A DNA stretch of 64,000 nucleotides from assembly GCF_900478295.1 (NCBI RefSeq), contig NZ_LS483488.1:868001-932000 (forward strand), written 5' to 3'. The notes under the pieces were generated by a model. It was not told where the DNA came from. It did no database searches and saw only the letters and a program-made list of their open reading frames with translations. This DNA is from Helicobacter pylori NCTC 11637 = CCUG 17874 = ATCC 43504 = JCM 12093 (GTDB lineage Bacteria > Campylobacterota > Campylobacteria > Campylobacterales > Helicobacteraceae). Every line of letters begins with the position of its first letter. Position 1 is the first letter of the stretch. The position numbers and the translations under genes were made by a program. Shown here piece after piece: positions 55,269 through 64,000 of this stretch.

Positions 55269-57409
55269 ATGAAAGACGCAAAAGTTCAGGTGATGGGTAT
55301 TGATGCCGGCGGCACCATGACGGACACATTTTTTGTGAAAGAAAATGGCAGTTTCGTAGTTGGTAAAGCCCAAAGCAACCCAGAAGATGAGAGCTTAGCT
55401 ATTTATAATAGCTCACAAGACGCTTTATCGCACTAGAAATCGGATGTGAGTAAGGTTTATCCAGAGTTGGTCACTTGCGTGTATTCAGGCACGGCGATGC
55501 TCAATCGGGTCGTCCAAAGGCGCGGAATGGAAGTGGGCCTAATTTGCAATAAGGGTTTTGAGCAAATGCATTCTATGGGCAGGGCGTTGCAATCCTACTT
55601 GGGGTATGCGCTAGAAGAAAGATTGCATATCAACACGCACAAGTATGATGATCCGCTGATTCCTTTAAAAAGGATTAGAGGCGTTACAGAAAGAACCGAT
55701 GTCAAGGGGCAAGTGGTTATCCCAGTGCGTCAAGAAGAGGTTAAAGTTGCTGTTAAGGAGCTTTTAGAAGCGGGTGCAAAGGCCATTGTGATTTGCTTGT
55801 TGCAATCTCATAAAAACGCTGAAAGCGAGCGGATCGTTAGAGATATAGCGTTAAAAGAGATTGAAAAATTGGGTAAAAACATTCCTGTATTCGCTTCTGT
55901 GGATTACTACCCTCAAAGAAAAGAAAGCCACAGAATGAACACCACTATCTTAGAAGCTTATGCGGCTGAGCCAAGCAGGCAAACCCTCTCTAAAGTCAGT
56001 AACCGCTTCAAAGAGCATGGCGCTAAATTCGATCTTCGTGTGATGGCAACACATGGAGGCACCATTAGCTGGAAAGCTAAAGAGCTCGCTAGGACTATTG
56101 TGAGCGGCCCTATTGGAGGCGTGATCGGATCTAAATTGCTAGGCGAAACGCTTGGTTATGACAATATTGCATGCAGCGATATTGGCGGCACGAGCTTTGA
56201 TATGGCGCTTATCGTTAAGAGCAATTTTAATATCGCTTCTGACCCTGATATGGCACGCCTTGTTTTATCTCTACCGCTTGTGGCTATGGATTCTGTTGGT
56301 GCAGGTGCGGGGAGTTTCGTGCGCATTGATCCGCACAGCCGATCGGTCAAACTAGGGCCTGACAGCGCGGGGTATAGAGTTGGCACTTGTTGGAAAGACA
56401 GCGGATAGACACGGTTTCAGTAACCGATTGCCATATTGTTTTAGGCTATTTGAACCCAGATAATTTCTTAGGCGGTTTGATCAAATTAGATGTGGATAGG
56501 GCTAAAAAACACATTAAAGAGCAAATCGCTGATCCGCTAGGCATTAGCGTAGAAGATGCGGCTGCGGGTGTGATTGAGCTGCTTGATTTGGAGCTTAAAG
56601 AATACTTGCGATCCAATATTAGCGCTAAAGGGTATAGCCCATCTGATTTTGTGTGCTTTTCATATGGTGGCGCGGGGCCTGTGCATACCTATGGCTATAC
56701 AGAAAGCTTAGGTTTTAAGGATGTGGTAGTGCCTGCGTGGGCGGCTGGATTTAGCGCTTTTGGTTGCGCTTGCGCTGATTTTGAATACAGATACGACAAG
56801 AGCGTGGATATTGCCATTCCGCAGTATTCTTCAGACGAGTCCAAAATAGAAGCATGCAAGATCATTCAAGACGCATGGGATGAATTGACTCTCAAAGTGA
56901 TTGAAGAGTTCAAGATCAATGGATTTTCTCAAAAAGATGTGATCTTAAGACCTGGATACAGGATGCAGTATATGGGGCAATTGAATGATTTAGAGATCAC
57001 TTCTCCTGTGTCAAAAGCTGCAAGCGTGGCTGATTGGGAAGAGATTGTCAAAGAATATGAAAAAACCTACGCTCGTGTTTATTCTGAATCAGCGTGTTCT
57101 CCAGAGCTTGGTTTTAGCGTGACCGGCGTGATCATGCGTGGTGTTGTGGCTACGCAAAAACCTGTGATTCCGGTTGAAAAAGAGCATGGCGCTACGCCCC
57201 CAAAAGAAGCCAAAATAGGCGTTAGAAAATTCTATCGGCATAAAAAATGGGTGGATGCAGATGTGTGGCAAATGGAAAAATTATTGCCTGGAAATGAAGT
57301 CATAGGGCCTGCGATCGTGGAATCAGATGCGACCACTTTCGTGATACCCAAAGGCTTTGCGACAAGACTAGACAAACACCGATTGTTCCACTTGAAAGAA
57401 ATTAAATAA
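55269..57409 (+). pseudogene. acxA: Acetone carboxylase subunit AcxA (HyuA-like), two inactivating mutations
   Basis: The frame starts at ATG 55269 with the ATP-binding motif GIDAGGTMTDTFF, but codon 56 is TAG (55434-55436), probably from a TGG codon. The same frame resumes from 55437 and runs to TAG at 56406-56408. There a one-base deletion (GGATAGAC in place of a probable GGAATAGAC) shifts the rest into the frame read by 56387-57409 (DTVSVTDCHIVLGYLNPDN ...). Corrected, the protein would be about 713 residues, full length for the hydantoinase A/acetone carboxylase beta subunit. With it lost, the enzyme encoded by acxA-acxB-acxC should be inactive even though acxB and acxC are intact. Confidence 0.88.
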
Positions 57410-57420
57410 AGGAGTTCAAA

Positions 57421-59718
57421 ATGGCAAATTTATTGAAAAACGGCAAAACTTTAAAACAAGCTAGAGATGAAATCCTAGCCAGGACAGAAAAAACAGGGCA
57501 TTATAATGGTCTCAAAAAACTAGAGTTTAAGGAAAGAGATCCGATTGGTTATGAGAAGATGTTCTCTAAATTAAGAGGCGGTATCGTGCATGCCAGAGAA
57601 ACGGCTAAAAGGATTGCGGCAAGCCCTATTGTTGAGCAAGAGGGAGAATTGTGCTTCACGCTTTATAACGCTGTGGGCGATAGCGTGCTGACTTCTACGG
57701 GTATCATTATCCATGTAGGGACTATGGGATCAGCTATCAAATACATGGTAGAGAATAATTGGGAAGACAACCCAGGCATCAATGACAAGGATATTTTCAC
57801 CAATAACGACTGTGCGATTGGGAATGTGCACCCATGCGATATTATGACTCTTGTGCCTATTTTCCACGATGAAAAATTGATTGGGTGGGTAGGTGGTGTT
57901 ACGCATGTGATTGATACCGGTTCGGTTACTCCAGGATCGATGAGCACCGGGCAGGTTCAAAGATTTGGGGATGGATACATGATCACTTGCCGTAAGACAG
58001 GAGCGAATGATGAGAGCTTTAAGGATTGGTTGCATGAATCTCAAAGATCGGTTCGCACGCCTAAATATTGGATTCTAGATGAAAGGACTAGGATTGCAGG
58101 ATGCCATATGATTAGGGATTTAGTGATGGAAGTCATTAAAGAAGACGGCATTGATTCTTACATGCGATTTATTGATGAGGTGATTGAAGAGGGAAGAAGA
58201 GGCCTTATCTCTAGGATCAAATCCATGACCATACCAGGCAAGTATAGAAAGGTAGCGTTTGTGGATGTGCCTTATGCGCATAAGGATATTGGCGTGTGCT
58301 CTGAATTTGCTAAGCTAGACACGATCATGCACTCTCCTGTGGAAATCACTATCAATAAAGACGCTACATGGAAATTAGATTTTGATGGCGCGTCCAGGTG
58401 GGGATGGCACTCTTTCAATTGCAACCAAGTGTCTTTCACTAGCGGTATTTGGGTGATGATGACTCAAACGCTGATACCCACTTCTCGCATCAATGATGGC
58501 GCTTATTTTGCGACTCAATTCAGACTCAAAAAAGGGACTTGGATGAATCCAGATGACAGACGCACCGGGCATGCTTATGCATGGCATTTCTTGGTATCAG
58601 GCTGGAGCGCTTTGTGGAGAGGCTTGTCTCAAGCGTATTACAGCCGAGGGTATTTAGAAGAGGTCAATTCCGGGAACGCTAACACTTCCAATTGGTTGCA
58701 AGGCGGTGGTATCAACCAGGATGGAGAAATCCATGCGGTGAATAGCTTTGAGACGAGTTCTTGTGGGACTGGAGCTTGCGCGATAAAAGACGGCTTAAAT
58801 CACGCAGCGGCTATTTGGAATCCAGAAGGCGATATGGGCGATGTTGAAATTTGGGAAATGGCAGAGCCTCTTCTTTATTTGGGCAGGAATGTCAAAGCCA
58901 ATACCGGTGGGTATGGGAAATATCGAGGCGGTAACGGGTTTGAAACCTTAAGAATGGTGTGGGGTGTGCATGATTGGACCATGTTCTTTATGGGTAATGG
59001 CTACATGAATAGCGATTGGGGTATGATGGGGGGCTATCCAGCGGCCAGTGGCTATAGGTTTGAAGCGCACAACACCGACTTGGAAAACAGGATTAAAAAT
59101 AACGCCAGCTTGCCTTTGGGGGGCGATTTTAACCCAACGGATAGAGATTATGAAAAGCATATTTCTCATGCGTCTCAAGTCAAAAGGGATAAGCAATGCA
59201 TCACCACTGAGAACTGCTTTGACAATTATGATTTGTATTTGAATTACATCAAAGGTGGTCCTGGATTTGGCGATCCGATTGAAAGGGATTTGAATGCGAT
59301 TTTAGAAGATCTCAACAGCAAACAGCTATTGCCAGAATACGCTTACAAGGTTTATGGCGCAGTGGTGAGTCAAAATAAAGACGGCGTGTGGGTCGGCGAT
59401 GAAGCCAAAACGAAAGCCAGAAGAAAAGAAATTCTTGAAAACAGAAAGGCTAGATCCATACCGGTAAAACAATGGATGGAGCAAGAAAGAAACGCTATCC
59501 TTGAAAAAGAGGCTTCCAAACAGGTTAAGCACATGTATGCGACTAGCTTTGATCTTTCGCCTAAGTTTTTAAGCGATTTTAAAACATTTTGGAACTTGCC
59601 AAAGAGCTGGACTATGAAAGAAGATGAGCTTGGCGTATTCACCTATGGTTCTAAATACAGGATGGATTTGAGCAAATTGCCTGATGTGCGCACAGTTCTG
59701 TTGGTTGATGAGAAATAA
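57421..59718 (+). CDS. acxB: Acetone carboxylase subunit AcxB (HyuB-like)
   Basis: The 765-residue hydantoinase B-type subunit of acetone carboxylase, which makes acetoacetate from acetone, bicarbonate and ATP and would feed the nearby ScoAB and thiolase enzymes. Family blocks include TGIIIHVGTMGSAIKYMV (about residues 97-114), FTNNDCAIGNVHPCDIM (about 126-142) and SSCGTGACAIKDGLNHAA (about 445-462). GGAG lies upstream of the ATG. It follows acxA by 11 bp and precedes acxC by 16 bp. Confidence 0.92.
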   Translation: MANLLKNGKTLKQARDEILARTEKTGHYNGLKKLEFKERDPIGYEKMFSKLRGGIVHARETAKRIAASPIVEQEGELCFTLYNAVGDSVLTSTGIIIHVGTMGSAIKYMVENNWEDNPGINDKDIFTNNDCAIGNVHPCDIMTLVPIFHDEKLIGWVGGVTHVIDTGSVTPGSMSTGQVQRFGDGYMITCRKTGANDESFKDWLHESQRSVRTPKYWILDERTRIAGCHMIRDLVMEVIKEDGIDSYMRFIDEVIEEGRRGLISRIKSMTIPGKYRKVAFVDVPYAHKDIGVCSEFAKLDTIMHSPVEITINKDATWKLDFDGASRWGWHSFNCNQVSFTSGIWVMMTQTLIPTSRINDGAYFATQFRLKKGTWMNPDDRRTGHAYAWHFLVSGWSALWRGLSQAYYSRGYLEEVNSGNANTSNWLQGGGINQDGEIHAVNSFETSSCGTGACAIKDGLNHAAAIWNPEGDMGDVEIWEMAEPLLYLGRNVKANTGGYGKYRGGNGFETLRMVWGVHDWTMFFMGNGYMNSDWGMMGGYPAASGYRFEAHNTDLENRIKNNASLPLGGDFNPTDRDYEKHISHASQVKRDKQCITTENCFDNYDLYLNYIKGGPGFGDPIERDLNAILEDLNSKQLLPEYAYKVYGAVVSQNKDGVWVGDEAKTKARRKEILENRKARSIPVKQWMEQERNAILEKEASKQVKHMYATSFDLSPKFLSDFKTFWNLPKSWTMKEDELGVFTYGSKYRMDLSKLPDVRTVLLVDEK

Positions 59719-59734
59719 AGAAAGGAGAATGGTT

Positions 59735-60235
59735 ATGTCAAAATACACACAAGAACAAATTAAAAATTTGGTAGAGGGGAACTTGGATTGGAACACTGTC
59801 TTAAAAATGCTTAGCATGCCTAAAGATCATGAAAGATTCCAAATGTATTTGAAGGTGTTGCAAGATAAGGTAGATTTTGATGACAAAATCGTCTTACCCT
59901 TGGGGCCACATTTGTTTGTGGTGCAAGATTCTCAAAAGAAATGGGTCATTAAGTGTTCATGCGGTCATGCATTCTGTGCTCCAGAAGAAAACTGGAAATT
60001 GCATGCAAACATCTATGTGCACGATACAGCAGAAAAAATGGAAGAGGTGTATCCTAAACTCTTAGCCAGTGATACTAACTGGCAAGTGTATCGGGAGTAT
60101 ATTTGCCCGGATTGCGGCATCCTTTTAGATGTTGAAGCCCCAACTCCTTGGTATCCTGTGATCCATGATTTTGAGCCTGATATAGAGGTGTTTTATAAAG
60201 AATGGCTAGGCATACAGCCCCCAGAAAGACGCTAA
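59735..60235 (+). CDS. acxC: Acetone carboxylase gamma subunit
   Basis: The small 166-residue subunit. It has a metal-binding region with CSCGHAFC (about residues 70-77) and a second pair CPDCG (about 122-126) near the C-terminus, as in acetone carboxylase gamma subunits. The ATG at 59735 is selected, 8 bp after AAAGGAG; ATG 59729 is too close to that site and an earlier in-frame start lies within acxB. Confidence 0.88.
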   Translation: MSKYTQEQIKNLVEGNLDWNTVLKMLSMPKDHERFQMYLKVLQDKVDFDDKIVLPLGPHLFVVQDSQKKWVIKCSCGHAFCAPEENWKLHANIYVHDTAEKMEEVYPKLLASDTNWQVYREYICPDCGILLDVEAPTPWYPVIHDFEPDIEVFYKEWLGIQPPERR

Positions 60236-60256
60236 AATCGCTCAATCCTTTTTATG

Positions 60257-60275
60257 AAGAGGCTTTATGCCTCTT
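60257..60275 (+). terminator. Hairpin after acxC
   Basis: AAGAGGC-TTTAT-GCCTCTT (60257-60275) is a perfect 7-bp stem with a 5-base loop 21 bp past the acxC stop. There is no U-run downstream, so it may be a weak terminator or RNA-stabilising hairpin. Confidence 0.6.
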
Positions 60276-60365
60276 GGCGCTAAAAGCTTGGGTTGATTGA
60301 ACTCAAGCAAATTTTCTTCAATCCTAACAAATTTAGCTACAAATTAAAAAATTTAAGCTTTTTTC

Positions 60366-60394
60366 TTTTTTTTTGATTTAATACTCGGTATAAT
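60366..60394 (+). promoter_or_regulatory. Promoter with T9 tract at the -35 position
   Basis: T9 (60366-60374) is followed 14 bp later by a perfect TATAAT at 60389-60394. The homopolymer covers the -35 region. It would drive the short remnant at 60420 and the membrane protein gene at 60548. Length variation of T tracts at this location changes promoter strength in other H. pylori genes such as sabA. Confidence 0.5.
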
Positions 60395-60419
60395 TTTAAT
60401 CCACCTAAAAGGAAAAGCT

Positions 60420-60538
60420 ATGAAAGTAATACAAGGCACCATCAACGACTTTTTTGCCCTAACAAACACGATATTTTCTACCCTAAAAATAAGAAAATGC
60501 ATTTTATGAGTTCTATCACTATACTTTCAATAAAATAA
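60420..60538 (+). pseudogene. Gene remnant, possibly DUF262-type
   Basis: AAAGGAAAAGCT precedes an ATG at 60420 that encodes MKVIQGTINDFFALTNTIF and then stops at 60507-60509. In another frame the sequence reads FYPKNKKMHFMSSITILSIK up to TAA at 60536-60538. The two parts look like the start and a later segment of one longer gene joined by an internal deletion. The first part is reminiscent of the N-terminus of DUF262 proteins, but that link is my recollection only. Confidence 0.35.
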
Positions 60539-60547
60539 GGGGTTTTT

Positions 60548-61576
60548 TTGACTAAAAAATTCATGTCTTGGATGGTGGTTATTGGGGCTTTAATTTGCGT
60601 GCTTTTAGGGGTGTTTATCTTCTTCACTAGCATGTCGGTTAAAAAATCTTTAACCGCTTACCTTAACGCTTATTTAGATCAACGCCCCCATATTAAGGGC
60701 ATGGGGATTGTAGGCGCTCCTTTTGAATGCGAAGGGTTTTTTAAAATCGCATGCGTTTCTAAAGAGCTGAGTTTTTTAGACTCTCAAAACTCCCCTATTA
60801 TGGATTTTAAAAATTTGAGTATTAAGCTCCATTCTTTAGATAAAAGCTCTCTTACCCTTTCTATCCATTCTCAAATCAAATCCCCTATTTTAGAACAAGA
60901 TATTCAGCAAAAAATCAGCCAAATCCCCCTAAAAGACTTGAATGCCTTATTGGAAAAAATTAAACCCACGCGCTTGAATTGCTCTTTAAAATTCAACGCT
61001 TTAGATGAAAAAACCTTAAACGATAATTTAAAATGCGATTTGACTAATGCAGAGAATATCCTTGCTTACACTTTTTTTCAAGAGGGTTTAATGGAGGCGC
61101 AAGAAAATCTCTCCCTTAAAAATATTTTTAAAACCTTGAGTTCTAAAGACGCTAAAGCCATAGAAGAGTTGCAAGACAAACTGCGTTTTTCAGCGCCAAA
61201 GTTGAGCGTTTCTATCCAAGCGCGCCATCTTAAAAACCTTTTGGAAGCCTTTTACCACCAAAATAAAGAGAGTTTGGGCTTTTTTTCCCCTTATTTTAGT
61301 TTGCGATCTCAAACCCCTAGCGTCTCTTATGAAAGCGCGTTGGCTTCTTTAGAAAACTATTTTATGGCCTTGTTCCAATCCCATTTTAAAGACAATACAG
61401 TGCTCCAACAAAATTTTAAAGGATTGTTGCAAGCCTTTGTTTCTATGGCTAAAGACAAACAATCCCAAATCGCTCTTAACGCCCAAGCTAAAGACAACAC
61501 CAAGCTTACTTTTAACGCCCTGTTAGAAAGCCTTAGTGTGAATTTCTTTCAATCTTACCAAATAAGCCATGAGTGA
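60548..61576 (+). CDS. Hypothetical membrane-anchored protein
   Basis: A 342-residue protein of unknown function. A single N-terminal hydrophobic segment (about residues 8-29, WMVVIGALICVLLGVFIFF) anchors a large, probably periplasmic, domain with two cysteines close together (FECEGFFKIAC) and many Leu/Lys/Ser-rich strands. It starts at TTG 60548 with AAGGGG upstream. Its stop overlaps dgkA by 8 bp, so the two are cotranscribed. Confidence 0.75.
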   Translation: MTKKFMSWMVVIGALICVLLGVFIFFTSMSVKKSLTAYLNAYLDQRPHIKGMGIVGAPFECEGFFKIACVSKELSFLDSQNSPIMDFKNLSIKLHSLDKSSLTLSIHSQIKSPILEQDIQQKISQIPLKDLNALLEKIKPTRLNCSLKFNALDEKTLNDNLKCDLTNAENILAYTFFQEGLMEAQENLSLKNIFKTLSSKDAKAIEELQDKLRFSAPKLSVSIQARHLKNLLEAFYHQNKESLGFFSPYFSLRSQTPSVSYESALASLENYFMALFQSHFKDNTVLQQNFKGLLQAFVSMAKDKQSQIALNAQAKDNTKLTFNALLESLSVNFFQSYQISHE

Positions 61577-61955
61577 TTTCAAAGTCCCCCCCAAAGCTAA
61601 AGGGTTTAAACGCCTTTTTAAAGCCCTTTTTTATTCTAAAGACGGGCTTAAATGCGCATGGGCTGAAGAGAGCGCGTTCAGGCAAATCATCGTCTTGGCT
61701 CTTTTTTGTATCGTTCTAGCGAGCTATTTAGCCAAAGATTTTTTAGAATGGGGTCTATTGATCTTGCCTTGTTTTTTATCGGTGGTGATTGAACTAATCA
61801 ATAGCTCTATTGAAAAGGCTGTGGATTTTACCAGCACAGAGTTCCACCCTTTAGCCAAAAAGGCTAAAGACATGGCCAGTTCAGCCCAACTGATAGGGCT
61901 TATTTTTTGGGCTTTTATTTGGGGGCGTTATCTTTTAACGCTTTATTTGAAGTAA
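61569..61955 (+). CDS. dgkA: Diacylglycerol kinase
   Basis: A 128-residue inner membrane enzyme that phosphorylates diacylglycerol for lipid recycling. Three hydrophobic segments (about residues 40-56, 62-80 and 103-124) and the signature ELINSSIEKAVDF (about 77-89) are typical; ESAFRQIIV carries the conserved Glu and Arg near the first membrane segment. It overlaps the preceding gene by 8 bp and ends 19 bp before gyrA. Confidence 0.93.
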   Translation: MSDFKVPPKAKGFKRLFKALFYSKDGLKCAWAEESAFRQIIVLALFCIVLASYLAKDFLEWGLLILPCFLSVVIELINSSIEKAVDFTSTEFHPLAKKAKDMASSAQLIGLIFWAFIWGRYLLTLYLK

Positions 61956-61974
61956 TTAAATTTTAGGGAGACAC

Positions 61975-64000
61975 ATGCAAGATAATTCAGTCAATGAAAC
62001 AAAAAATATTGTAGAAGTGGGGATTGATTCTTCTATTGAAGAGAGCTATTTAGCTTATTCAATGAGCGTGATCATAGGGCGCGCCTTACCGGACGCTAGA
62101 GATGGCTTAAAGCCTGTGCATAGGCGTATTTTGTATGCGATGCATGAATTAGGCCTTACTTCCAAAGTCGCTTATAAAAAAAGCGCTAGGATCGTGGGTG
62201 ATGTGATCGGTAAATACCACCCCCATGGCGATAATGCGGTTTATGATGCGCTAGTGAGAATGGCGCAAGATTTTTCTATGCGTTTGGAATTAGTGGATGG
62301 GCAGGGCAACTTTGGCTCTATTGATGGCGATAACGCTGCAGCGATGCGTTACACTGAAGCCAGAATGACTAAGGCGAGTGAAGAAATTTTAAGGGATATT
62401 GATAAAGACACCATTGATTTTGTGCCTAATTATGATGACACCTTAAAAGAGCCAGATATTTTACCAAGCCGTCTGCCTAACCTTTTAGTCAATGGGGCTA
62501 ATGGGATCGCTGTGGGGATGGCGACTTCTATCCCCCCTCATAGGATTGATGAAATCATAGACGCTTTAGTGCATGTCTTAGAAAACCCTAACGCTGAATT
62601 AGATGAAATTTTGGAATTTGTCAAAGGGCCTGATTTTCCCACCGGTGGGATCATTTATGGCAAGGCGGGCATTATTGAAGCCTATAAAACGGGGCGAGGG
62701 CGCGTGAAAGTGCGGGCCAAAGTGCATGTGGAAAAGACAAAAAATAAAGAAATCATCGTTTTAGATGAAATGCCTTTCCAAACCAATAAAGCCAAATTAG
62801 TGGAACAAATCAGCGATTTAGCGCGAGAAAAACAAATTGAAGGCATTAGCGAAGTGCGCGATGAGAGCGATAGAGAGGGCATTAGAGTGGTGATTGAATT
62901 AAAAAGAGACGCAATGAGTGAAATTGTCTTAAACCATCTCTACAAACTCACCACCATGGAGACCACTTTTAGCATCATTCTACTCGCTATTTACAATAAA
63001 GAGCCTAAGATTTTCACGCTTTTAGAGTTGTTGCGCCTTTTCTTAAACCACAGAAAAACCATTATTATAAGACGCACGATTTTTGAATTGGAAAAGGCTA
63101 AGGCTAGAGCGCATATTTTAGAGGGCTATTTGATCGCACTAGACAATATTGATGGAATCGTGCGACTCATTAAAACAAGCCCAAGCCCAGAAGCGGCTAA
63201 AAACGCCTTAATGGAGCGTTTCACTTTGAGCGAAATCCAAAGCAAAGCCATTTTAGAAATGCGTTTGCAACGCTTAACAGGCCTTGAAAGAGACAAAATC
63301 AAAGAAGAATACCAAAACTTATTAGAGCTTATTGATGATCTCAATGGCATTTTAAAGAGTGAAGATCGCTTGAATGGAGTCGTCAAAACAGAGCTTTTAG
63401 AAGTCAAAGAGCAATTTTCTTCTCCAAGGCGCACTGAAATTCAAGAATCTTATGAAAATATTGACATAGAAGATTTGATCGCTAATGAGCCTATGGTGGT
63501 GAGCATGAGCTATAAAGGCTATGTGAAAAGAGTGGGTTTAAAAGCTTATGAAAAGCAAAATCGTGGCGGTAAGGGCAAGCTTTCAGGCAGCACTTATGAA
63601 GACGATTTCATTGAAAACTTTTTTGTGGCTAACACGCATGATATTTTGCTCTTTATCACCAATAAGGGGCAATTGTATCATTTGAAAGTCTATAAAATCC
63701 CAGAAGCGAGCCGGATCGCTATGGGTAAAGCCATTGTGAATTTAATCTCGCTCGCTCCGGATGAAAAGATCATGGCAACCCTAAGCACCAAAGACTTTAG
63801 CGATGAACGCTCTTTAGCCTTCTTCACGAAAAATGGCGTGGTGAAGCGCACCAATTTGAGCGAATTTGGGAGCAATAGGAGTTATAGCGGTATCAGAGCG
63901 ATTGTTTTAGATGAAGGCGATGAATTGGTGAGCGCAAAAGTTGTGGATAAAAACGCTAAGCATTTGCTCATCGCATCGCATTTAGGTATTTTCATTAAAT
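61975..64000 (+). CDS. gyrA: DNA gyrase subunit A (N-terminal 675 residues in window)
   Basis: GyrA cuts and rejoins DNA during supercoiling. The frame is open from ATG 61975 to the end of the window; AGGGAG lies before the start. The quinolone-resistance region reads [17 protein letters not shown] with Asn87 and Asp91, the wild-type H. pylori residues, and the catalytic tyrosine is Tyr126 in [11 protein letters not shown]. The coiled-coil tower (about 330-480) and the first blades of the C-terminal DNA-wrapping domain, with the GyrA-box-like [10 protein letters not shown], are visible. The C-terminus lies outside the window. Confidence 0.97.
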   Translation, partial: MQDNSVNETKNIVEVGIDSSIEESYLAYSMSVIIGRALPDARDGLKPVHRRILYAMHELGLTSKVAYKKSARIVGDVIGKYHPHGDNAVYDALVRMAQDFSMRLELVDGQGNFGSIDGDNAAAMRYTEARMTKASEEILRDIDKDTIDFVPNYDDTLKEPDILPSRLPNLLVNGANGIAVGMATSIPPHRIDEIIDALVHVLENPNAELDEILEFVKGPDFPTGGIIYGKAGIIEAYKTGRGRVKVRAKVHVEKTKNKEIIVLDEMPFQTNKAKLVEQISDLAREKQIEGISEVRDESDREGIRVVIELKRDAMSEIVLNHLYKLTTMETTFSIILLAIYNKEPKIFTLLELLRLFLNHRKTIIIRRTIFELEKAKARAHILEGYLIALDNIDGIVRLIKTSPSPEAAKNALMERFTLSEIQSKAILEMRLQRLTGLERDKIKEEYQNLLELIDDLNGILKSEDRLNGVVKTELLEVKEQFSSPRRTEIQESYENIDIEDLIANEPMVVSMSYKGYVKRVGLKAYEKQNRGGKGKLSGSTYEDDFIENFFVANTHDILLFITNKGQLYHLKVYKIPEASRIAMGKAIVNLISLAPDEKIMATLSTKDFSDERSLAFFTKNGVVKRTNLSEFGSNRSYSGIRAIVLDEGDELVSAKVVDKNAKHLLIASHLGIFIK

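Overview
The window is chromosomal DNA of Helicobacter pylori. The evidence is AT-rich DNA, a futalosine-pathway menaquinone gene pair, ferritin Pfr, FecA and FeoB, a phase-variable alpha-1,3-fucosyltransferase with C-terminal heptad repeats, a Hop/Hor-type outer membrane protein, a single Xer recombinase of XerH type, and an scoAB/acetone carboxylase block. From memory the gene order matches the stretch of reference strain 26695 from slt to gyrA (about HP0645 to HP0701). No rRNA, tRNA, insertion sequence or CRISPR array was seen.

Layout. Positions 1-4.8 kb hold the end of slt, then galU, murA, aspA and a degenerate uracil-DNA-glycosylase-like gene. At 4.8-7.3 kb, on the minus strand, lie an alpha-1,3-fucosyltransferase switched OFF by a 9-C tract, then serB and the ferritin gene pfr. 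Positions 7.6-23 kb are a long plus-strand housekeeping run: mqnE, bamA (which seems to start at ATT), mqnC, an M16-like protein without the zinc motif, gatB, a SurA-like chaperone, a LapB-like TPR protein, rnhA, rnc, aroC, hemN and an Fe-S oxidoreductase. Positions 23.1-29.3 kb are an accessory island: a giant Type ISP-like restriction-modification enzyme split near its C-terminus, followed by a KAP-type P-loop NTPase gene broken by two opposite one-base indels. At 29.5-34.9 kb are an outer membrane protein, aspartate aminotransferase, a 663-residue unknown protein with internal duplications, and xerH. A 28-bp dif-like site (11-6-11) lies in the leader of the unknown gene, and the dominant coding strand changes just past xerH, as expected at the replication terminus.

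Positions 34.9-48.8 kb are mainly minus strand: ogt, a TauE/SafE transporter, wbpB, nrdA, a tandemly duplicated two-gene cassette (one member of one copy has a nonsense codon), glmU, fecA under a near-perfect Fur box, and feoB; fliP lies on the plus strand inside this run. Positions 48.9-64 kb return to the plus strand: a PolB-like exonuclease, the ketone-body/acetone block (thiolase, scoA, scoB, short-chain fatty-acid transporter), lpxR, the acetone carboxylase operon (acxA is a double-hit pseudogene; acxB and acxC are intact), a decayed gene remnant, a membrane protein, dgkA and the first two thirds or more of gyrA.

Themes. Iron handling is spread over pfr, fecA and feoB with visible Fur-like sites. 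Surface variation is shown by futB, the outer membrane protein and LpxR. Several genes are broken in this strain: futB (reversible), the ISP tail, the KAP NTPase, a cassette gene and acxA. The most interesting open element is the dif site, unknown 663-residue gene and xerH module at the terminus.
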